Origin: Elusimicrobia bacterium RIFCSPLOWO2_12_FULL_59_9
GTDB lineage: Bacteria > Elusimicrobiota > Elusimicrobia > O2-12-FULL-59-9
Reading direction: 5' to 3'
DNA length: 7,682 nucleotides
NCBI GenBank assembly: GCA_001800185.1
Contig: MGUX01000082.1
Coordinates: 1-7,682 of the forward strand
In this document: one piece after another, positions 1 through 4,539 of the stretch
Layout: every line of letters starts with the position of its first letter
How positions within the stretch are numbered: position 1 is the first letter of the stretch
The notes under the pieces: model-generated
Seen by the model: the letters and a program-made list of their open reading frames with translations, nothing else
Database searches by the model: none
Told to the model about the DNA's origin: nothing
Translations under genes and position numbers: made by a program

Positions 1-543
1 GTCCCGCTTCTAAGGGATGCGGGCATCGTCAAGACCTCCGCCGGCAGCCCCTTGCCATCCCGCCTCGCCGCGATTTATGCGCGCGTCACCGAAATCATTG
101 AGCGCCACCGGCCGCGGCGGGTGGCCATCGAAGAGCTTTTTTTTCTCAAAGCGGCCAAAAGCGTCTCTGCCGTCAGCCAAGCGCGGGGAGTCATCATCCT
201 GGCGGCTTCCCACGCGGGCTCCGACGTCTTTGAGTACAATCCCCGCCAGGTCAAAAGCACCCTGACGGGCAACGGCAAGGCGCCCAAGCCGCAGATGCAG
301 AAAATGGTCCAGCATTTGCTGCATCTAGCCCATCCCCCCCATCCCGACGACGTCGCCGACGCCATGGCCATCGCCTTATGCCATCTGCGTTTTGAGCGGC
401 TCAACCGCATGATAGCGGCCGGAGGCGGCCGGCCGGGCGGGGGCCCCCCTCTGGTGCCGGGACCTGAGGCCCCGGCACTTGTGGCGCCGGAGGCGCTGAG
501 CCGGGACCGGCGGTCCCCGAAGCACCTCGGAGGGGGCGGATGA
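1..543 (+). CDS. ruvC: RuvC Holliday junction resolvase, 5' partial
   Basis: RuvC is the endonuclease that cuts Holliday junctions after RuvAB branch migration. The frame is open from base 1, and the visible part starts about 23 residues after the usual N-terminus, so the start codon and first catalytic Asp (LGIDPG motif) lie outside the window. Three of the four RuvC acidic catalytic residues are visible: Glu at 130-132 (VAIEELFF), Asp at 349-351 and Asp at 358-360 (HPDDVADAMA). The QARGV and NPRQVK segments also match the family. The normal fold ends near FERLNRMIAAGG. After it comes a Gly/Pro-rich tail of about 38 residues encoded by the inverted repeat at 426-540, so the whole protein would be about 203 residues against 173 in E. 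coli. The stop TGA (541-543) overlaps the ruvA start as ATGA. Family identity is certain. That the tail is repeat-derived is inferred from the repeat alignment. Confidence 0.96.
   Translation, partial: VPLLRDAGIVKTSAGSPLPSRLAAIYARVTEIIERHRPRRVAIEELFFLKAAKSVSAVSQARGVIILAASHAGSDVFEYNPRQVKSTLTGNGKAPKPQMQKMVQHLLHLAHPPHPDDVADAMAIALCHLRFERLNRMIAAGGGRPGGGPPLVPGPEAPALVAPEALSRDRRSPKHLGGGG
426..540 (-). repeat. Palindromic G+C-rich repeat, long copy, forming the ruvC 3' end
   Basis: The reverse complement of 503-540 aligns with 3633-3671 (34 of 39 columns identical, one gap), and that of 426-454 aligns with 3672-3700 (23 of 29). Bases 455-502, 48 in all, have no counterpart in the queA copy. The copy contains nested inverted repeats: GGGACC-GGC-GGTCCC at 503-517, GTGCCGGG/CCCGGCAC at 454-461 and 471-478, GCGCC-GGA-GGCGC at 484-496, and GGGGGCCCCC at 439-448. 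CCCCCT (445-450) can pair with AGGGGG (531-536) to close the structure. Read in the ruvC frame it has no stop before the normal TGA. The strand given is relative to the queA copy. It is a short dispersed element of unknown family. Exact ends are uncertain because only two copies are visible. Confidence 0.8.
529..533 (+). promoter_or_regulatory. ruvA ribosome binding site lying inside the repeat
   Basis: GGAGG lies six bases before the ruvA ATG at 540 and is the clearest Shine-Dalgarno sequence in the ruv part of the window. It falls inside the terminal arm of the inverted repeat, in a stretch that aligns with the queA copy (where it reads as GGAGG on the opposite strand). The repeat therefore appears to supply the ribosome binding site of ruvA. 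The nearby arm 531-536 could pair with 445-450 and partly mask the site, which is inference. Confidence 0.65.
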
Positions 544-1157
544 TCGCCTATCTCAAAGGCGCCATTTTAAGGAAAGGCGCGGACAGCGCCGTGGTGGATG
601 TCAACGGGCTGGGCTATGAAGTTTTTCTCACCCCTTCCAGCCTGCAGCGCCTCCACAACGGGGACCCGGTCGAGCTTTTCATCACCGAATCCTTCGGCCT
701 CTACGGCGGCGGGGCCGCGCTTTACGGCTTTTTGAACGAAGAGGAGCAAGCCATTTTTGAATCGTTTAAGGCCATGCCGAAGACCGGCGCCAAAAAATCA
801 TTGGAATATCTGGAGAAAGCCGCCAAATCCCTGCCCGATTTCCGGCGCGCGGTGCTGGAAAAGGATTTTCATGTCCTGGTGGGAATCTTCGGCTTTACCA
901 AAAAAACGGCGGAGAAGCTCGTCCTTTCCCTTAAAGACAAGCTCGCCCCCATCGCCTTATCCGGGGAGCGCCTCTATCCCGGCGGCGCCGCGGCCCGCAA
1001 AGAGTCGCAAATGGTCCAGCAGGCCGTCAACGCCCTGACCGCTTTGGGGTATAAGAATTCCGAAGCCAAAACGGCCATCCAGACGCTCACGGAGGAAAGG
1101 CCGATGTCGGAGCTTTCTCTGGAAGAATGCGTCCGCCTGGCGCTCAAGAAATTATGA
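540..1157 (+). CDS. ruvA: RuvA Holliday junction branch migration subunit (divergent)
   Basis: RuvA binds the Holliday junction as a tetramer and loads the RuvB motor. The protein has 205 residues (E. coli 203). It has the N-terminal OB-fold domain (MIAYLKGAIL, VNGLGYEV, then ALYGF at about 60-64), a central helix-hairpin-helix domain (about 72-135) and a C-terminal RuvB-binding three-helix domain (about 155-205, with ALGYKNSEA). Start ATG 540 overlaps the ruvC stop and has a good GGAGG. Several conserved positions differ from the E. coli pattern as I align it by eye. The acidic pin Glu55-Asp56 corresponds to Gly56-Gly57. The first hairpin reads MPKTGAKK, with Lys81 in place of the first Gly. 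The second reads FGFTKKTAEK, with Thr120 in place of the second Gly. Length and the C-terminal domain argue against decay. The gene ends in an ATGA overlap with ruvB. Confidence 0.95.
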   Translation: MIAYLKGAILRKGADSAVVDVNGLGYEVFLTPSSLQRLHNGDPVELFITESFGLYGGGAALYGFLNEEEQAIFESFKAMPKTGAKKSLEYLEKAAKSLPDFRRAVLEKDFHVLVGIFGFTKKTAEKLVLSLKDKLAPIALSGERLYPGGAAARKESQMVQQAVNALTALGYKNSEAKTAIQTLTEERPMSELSLEECVRLALKKL

Positions 1158-2185
1158 AGGAATACGAAAGCGCTCAGCTTCTAAATCCCAACAGCCTTCC
1201 GGAAGAAGGATCGGGCCTGGAATACTCCCTGAGGCCGAAAACTCTGGACGAGTTTATCGGACAGCAGAAGCTCAAGGACAATCTCAAGGTGTTCGTCGAG
1301 GCGGCCAAACGCCGCCGGGAAGCGCTGGACCACTGCCTGTTTTATTCCCCTCCCGGCCTGGGAAAAACCACCCTCGCCTTCATTATGGCCCGGGAAATGG
1401 GCGTCAGCCTGAAGACGACCTCCGGCCCCATTCTTGAGCGCGTCGGAGATCTCGCCGCCATGCTGACCGACCTTTCGGAAGGGGACGTTTTTTTTATCGA
1501 TGAAATTCACCGCCTCAACCACATCGTGGAGGAGGCGCTCTATCCCGTCATGGAGGATTTTAATTTTTACATCAACACCGGACGCGGTCCGGCCGCCACG
1601 ACCGTCAAACTCTCCATCCCGAGGTTCACTTTGATCGGCGCCACGACCCGCTCCGGCCTTTTGACCGGCCCGCTGCGCGACCGCTTCGGCATCATCGGCA
1701 ATCTGAACTTTTACGAGACCCCGGAGCTGGAGCGCATCGTGGTTCGCTCGGCGCAGATCCTCAACATCGAGGTGGAGCCCAGCGGCGTTGAGGAAATCGC
1801 GCGCCGTTCCCGGGGCACCCCCCGCATCGCCAACCGCCTCCTGCGGCGGCTGCGGGACTTCGCCGAGGTGCAAGGCCGGGGCGTCATCACGCAGGCCATC
1901 GCGCAAAGCGCCCTGAACGCTCTCGAGGTCGACCCCGAAGGCCTCGACGCCATGGACCGCCGCCTGTTGGCGGCCCTCATTGAGAAGTTCAGAGGCGGCC
2001 CGGTCGGCATTGAAAATCTGGCCATCGCCGTGGGAGAGGAGATCGATTCCCTGACGGACGTTTACGAGCCGTACCTCATTCAATCCGGCTTCCTGCAAAG
2101 GACTTTCCGCGGGCGCGTCGCCACCCCGAAGGCCTACAAACATCTCCGCTTGGAGCTCCCTGCAAAGCCGGAGGATCTTTTCTAA
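1154..2185 (+). CDS. ruvB: RuvB Holliday junction branch migration ATPase
   Basis: RuvB is the AAA+ hexameric motor that pulls DNA through the RuvA-bound junction. The 343-residue protein shows the whole family layout: the RuvB start motif SLRPKTLDEFIGQ (25-37), Walker A PPGLGKTT (66-73), TTSGP, Walker B FFIDEIHRL (113-121), sensor 1 GATTR, the arginine-finger segment PLRDRFG, sensor 2 GTPRIANRLLRR and a C-terminal winged helix (EPYLIQSGFLQRTFRGR). The Walker A first glycine is Ser65 (SPPGLGKT rather than GPPGLGKT). I chose ATG 1154 because it overlaps the ruvA stop as ATGA and gives a normal length. An in-frame ATG at 1127 would add nine residues and has no better ribosome site. No clear Shine-Dalgarno precedes 1154, so translation is probably coupled to ruvA. 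The TAA stop is four bases before the next gene. Confidence 0.97.
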   Translation: MKEYESAQLLNPNSLPEEGSGLEYSLRPKTLDEFIGQQKLKDNLKVFVEAAKRRREALDHCLFYSPPGLGKTTLAFIMAREMGVSLKTTSGPILERVGDLAAMLTDLSEGDVFFIDEIHRLNHIVEEALYPVMEDFNFYINTGRGPAATTVKLSIPRFTLIGATTRSGLLTGPLRDRFGIIGNLNFYETPELERIVVRSAQILNIEVEPSGVEEIARRSRGTPRIANRLLRRLRDFAEVQGRGVITQAIAQSALNALEVDPEGLDAMDRRLLAALIEKFRGGPVGIENLAIAVGEEIDSLTDVYEPYLIQSGFLQRTFRGRVATPKAYKHLRLELPAKPEDLF

Positions 2186-2189
2186 CCGC

Positions 2190-3389
2190 ATGCGCGAGCG
2201 CAGCCTCAAGATTTGCCGCCTTGCCGTCCCGGCCCTCTGTCTTTGGGCTGCGAATGCCCCCGACATCCGGGCGGGCGCCCCCCGCGCCCCCGAGGCAACC
2301 CGGCAGGCGCAGGGGGAGACCATCCGGGTGGAAATTTTCAATGAGATCCAAAAAATCCAGATCGAGTTGGAAAGCCCCGGCAGCGTCACGGATCTTGATT
2401 CCGGAGAAACGCGCCGGCTGACCCCCAATCAAGTCTATGAAGTCGAGCCGGCTGGATTGGGGCAAATCCATTTCGACAACTGGATTCTCGGATCGCATTT
2501 GCGCGTGTCCGGCGAAAACCCTCAAAAACCCATCTGGCTCGGCGGCCGCCCTTACCGGGGCAGCCTGAAATTACGCTCGGCCTCCTCCAAGTGGCTCAAC
2601 ATCGTCAATGAGCTGGACGTTGAAGATTACTTAAACGGAGTCTTGGCCAAGGAAATGGGCGAAAACTGGCCTATGGAAGCCTTAAAGGCCCAGGCCGTGG
2701 TTTCCCGCTCCTACGCCTTGAGAGCCCTGAAGCGATCCTCCAATAATAGTTTTGACTTGGGCAGCGACACCAGATTCCAGGTTTATGATGGGACTCCCCG
2801 CACCGAAAAAATCGAGCGCGCGGTGCGGGAAACCGCGGGCGAAGTGCTGACCTACAAGGGAGACCTTCTGCCCGCCTATTTCCATTCCTGCTGCGGAGGC
2901 CATACGAGCTCGGCCAAAACCATTTGGCCGGATTCCGAGCCGGTGCCGGCGCCTCTTTCCGGCGTCGCCGACCGCTATTGCCGCCTGTCCCCCCATTACG
3001 GCTGGAAAGTTTTTTTGCCTCTGCCGGCAATTCTCTCGGCGTTGAAGCCGGATTATCCCGAAGTCAACAAGATTTACTCTCTGCGGGTCATTCAGCGGGC
3101 GGCTTCCGGGTATGTCCGCTGGATCCGCATCAAGACCGACGCCGGAATGCTCGACCTGCTGGGCAACCGCTTCCGCCAAATTCTGGGCAGCGACCAAATC
3201 AAGAGCGCTTACATCACGCGCCTGTTCAGCTATCAAAACGGCTTCGCCATCCTCGGCCGCGGCTGGGGGCATGGCGTCGGCATGTGCCAATGGGGCGCCA
3301 AGGCCCAAGCGGAGAAAGGAAAATCCTACAAGAGCATCCTTCGCTTCTATTTCCGGGGCGCGGCGATCGATCACCGTGCAAATCTCTGA
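2190..3389 (+). CDS. SpoIID/LytB-family peptidoglycan-active protein, exported
   Basis: This 399-residue protein belongs to the SpoIID/LytB family, whose sporulation member is a lytic transglycosylase that cuts glycan strands lacking stem peptides. A basic then hydrophobic N-terminus (KICRLAVPALCLWAA, about 7-21) looks like a signal peptide, so it should act outside the cytoplasmic membrane. The core motif is DYLNGVLAKEMGENWPMEAL followed by KAQAVVSRSYALRAL. Glu155 in AKEMG corresponds to the catalytic Glu of SpoIID. FHSCCGGHTSSA (231-242) resembles the family's metal-binding HS..GG.T segment, and GRGWGHGVGMCQWGA closes the domain. ATG 2190 is four bases after ruvB. The nearest GGAGG (2170-2174) is 15 bases away, longer than usual, so coupling is likely. 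Nothing else in the window points to sporulation. A vegetative cell-wall role is more likely but is inference. Confidence 0.9.
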   Translation: MRERSLKICRLAVPALCLWAANAPDIRAGAPRAPEATRQAQGETIRVEIFNEIQKIQIELESPGSVTDLDSGETRRLTPNQVYEVEPAGLGQIHFDNWILGSHLRVSGENPQKPIWLGGRPYRGSLKLRSASSKWLNIVNELDVEDYLNGVLAKEMGENWPMEALKAQAVVSRSYALRALKRSSNNSFDLGSDTRFQVYDGTPRTEKIERAVRETAGEVLTYKGDLLPAYFHSCCGGHTSSAKTIWPDSEPVPAPLSGVADRYCRLSPHYGWKVFLPLPAILSALKPDYPEVNKIYSLRVIQRAASGYVRWIRIKTDAGMLDLLGNRFRQILGSDQIKSAYITRLFSYQNGFAILGRGWGHGVGMCQWGAKAQAEKGKSYKSILRFYFRGAAIDHRANL

Positions 3390-4539
3390 TTTCATCTACG
3401 ATTTCCCGGCGGCGCTGACCGCCACGCGCCCCGTGGAGCCGAGAGATCATGCCCGGCTCATGCTCCTGGAAGGACCCGCCGCGTCGCCGAGGCACCACCG
3501 CTTCTTTGAGCTCGGCCGTTTTCTAAGGCCCGGCGACTGCCTGGTCATCAACCAAACCAAGGTCCGGCGCGCAAAAATCACGGCGCGCAAGCCGGCGGGA
3601 GGGAGGATCGAACTCCTGCTGCTTGCGCCCTATCCGGCCCCCTCCAAGTTGCTCCGGGGACCGGCGGTCCCCCAGTGGGGGCCCCCCATCCATCCGGCCG
3701 TCCCCCTTTCCGCCTGCGCCGCGGCGCAGGGCGGTTCTTCCGTATGGCTGGCGCTTACCGATAAAGGCAAGCCGGGACTGCGGCTTTCGTGCCCCGGCGG
3801 CGTCTGCGCTACGCTCCTGGGCAAAACGGCCAGCGGCGAATGGATTTGTGAATTTTCCCATCCTGATTTAAACGCCTATATGGAGCGCCACGGCGAAATT
3901 CCGTTGCCGCCCTATATTCTGAAGGAACGAAAAAAAACCGGCGGAATGACTCCGGCGGAGGCGGACGAAAAGAGTTATCAGACCGTTTACGCCCGGGCGG
4001 AGGGCTCCATCGCCGCCCCGACCGCCGGCCTGCATTTCACCCCGGAGCTCCTCGATAACTTGAAAAACATGGGCGTCGCCGTCGCGGGAATCGTGCTGCA
4101 CGTGGGCTGGGGAACGTTCCGGCCGGTTTTTTGCGAAGCGGTCGAAGCCCACGCCATGCTCGAGGAGTACTACCGGATATCCCCCCAGGCCGCGCGGGCC
4201 ATCAACCGCGCGAAAGATGCCGGCGGCCGCGTCGTGGCCGTGGGAACCACCTCGGTGAGAACTATGGAAAGCGCCGCCGCCGCGTCCTCCGGCGAAGCCC
4301 GCCTCGCGGAGTCCGGCGGGGAGGGATGGACGAACCTCTTCATTTACCCGGGCTACCGCTTCAAAATGACCGACGCTCTGCTCACCAATTTTCACCAGCC
4401 CAAATCCACGCCGCTGCTGTTGACAAGCGCCTTCTTCCGTTGGCGCCACGGGCGGGACGGCTTGATGGACGCCTACCGCTGCGCGATCGACAACCGCTAC
4501 CGGCTTTATTCCTACGGCGACGCCATGCTTATCCTATGA
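3376..4539 (+). CDS. queA: QueA S-adenosylmethionine:tRNA ribosyltransferase-isomerase, with in-frame insert
   Basis: QueA moves the ribosyl part of S-adenosylmethionine onto preQ1 in tRNA to give epoxyqueuosine, the step after Tgt. Family signatures are ISDFIYDFP at the N-terminus, EPRDHARLMLLEG, GDCLVINQTKVRRAK, GEIPLPPYI, YQTVYARAEGSIAAPTAGLHF, LHVGWGTFRPV, VGTTSVRTMES, NLFIYPGYRFKMTDALLTNF and LYSYGDAML at the end. GTG 3376 is chosen because MQISDF matches the usual QueA start. It overlaps the spoIID-like gene by 14 bases, and no strong Shine-Dalgarno is seen. The protein is 387 residues against 356 in E. coli. The excess is a Pro/Ala/Gly-rich insert at about residues 87-119, after GGRIELLLLAPY and before VWLALTDKGKPG, encoded by the repeat at 3633-3730. 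The frame and all other motifs are intact, so function may survive. This is inferred. Confidence 0.96.
   Translation: MQISDFIYDFPAALTATRPVEPRDHARLMLLEGPAASPRHHRFFELGRFLRPGDCLVINQTKVRRAKITARKPAGGRIELLLLAPYPAPSKLLRGPAVPQWGPPIHPAVPLSACAAAQGGSSVWLALTDKGKPGLRLSCPGGVCATLLGKTASGEWICEFSHPDLNAYMERHGEIPLPPYILKERKKTGGMTPAEADEKSYQTVYARAEGSIAAPTAGLHFTPELLDNLKNMGVAVAGIVLHVGWGTFRPVFCEAVEAHAMLEEYYRISPQAARAINRAKDAGGRVVAVGTTSVRTMESAAAASSGEARLAESGGEGWTNLFIYPGYRFKMTDALLTNFHQPKSTPLLLTSAFFRWRHGRDGLMDAYRCAIDNRYRLYSYGDAMLIL
3633..3700 (+). repeat. Palindromic G+C-rich repeat, short copy, in frame inside queA
   Basis: This is the second copy of the element at the ruvC end, in the opposite orientation. It has two matching blocks (3633-3671 and 3672-3700) and lacks the 48-base module that separates them in the ruvC copy. 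GGGGACC-GGC-GGTCCCC (3656-3672) is a perfect seven-base hairpin arm pair. GGCCCCC (3636-3642) and GGGGGCC (3677-3683) form an outer arm pair around it. CCCCC-AGT-GGGGG (3669-3681) is a competing hairpin, and GGGGGCCCCC lies at 3677-3686. No stop codon occurs in any of the six frames from 3633 to about 3731. By comparison with QueA length the inserted DNA probably extends to about 3730. No terminator-like T run follows the stems. Confidence 0.8.
3713..3730. repeat. Perfect 18-base palindrome at the right edge of the queA insert
   Basis: CCTGCGCCGCGGCGCAGG is its own reverse complement. It encodes part of an Ala-rich stretch (ACAAAQ) and lies where the QueA insert ends and the normal family sequence resumes (VWLALTD). 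It has no clear counterpart in the ruvC copy, so it may be the original right end of the element, a second small insertion, or chance in G+C-rich coding DNA. Confidence 0.55.

Noticed and set aside
137..144. Runs of eight T in ruvC (137-144) and ruvB (1488-1495), and eight A in queA (3930-3937), as slippage or phase-variation sites.
   Set aside because: They encode conserved Phe-Phe or Lys-Lys near motifs and the frames are intact. Nothing shows programmed slippage.
1127..1153. Longer RuvB start at ATG 1127.
   Set aside because: It would overlap ruvA by 31 bases, has no suitably spaced ribosome site, and adds residues not typical of RuvB. ATG 1154 with the ATGA overlap fits better.
2270..2325. 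C-rich stretch near the start of the spoIID-like gene as another element copy.
   Set aside because: It lacks the GGGACC/GGTCCC hairpin and the block order. An ordinary linker after a signal peptide explains it.
1181..2428. A long open frame on the minus strand across ruvB.
   Set aside because: It is the antisense shadow of a well-conserved gene in G+C-rich DNA, and its translation shows no recognisable domain.
3112..3375. Upstream extension of the queA frame to ATG 3112.
   Set aside because: The extra 88 residues overlap the conserved end of the spoIID-like gene and precede the normal QueA N-terminus. They look like out-of-frame sequence.
3636..3700. Strong hairpins in the queA repeat as an intrinsic terminator.
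   Set aside because: No T run follows the stems and the structure lies mid-gene in an intact frame.
4286..4326. A G+C-rich Ser/Gly/Glu segment late in queA with CGAAGC and CCTCG words like the repeat arm.
   Set aside because: QueA has a naturally variable loop here, the length is close to normal, and the words do not align without several gaps.
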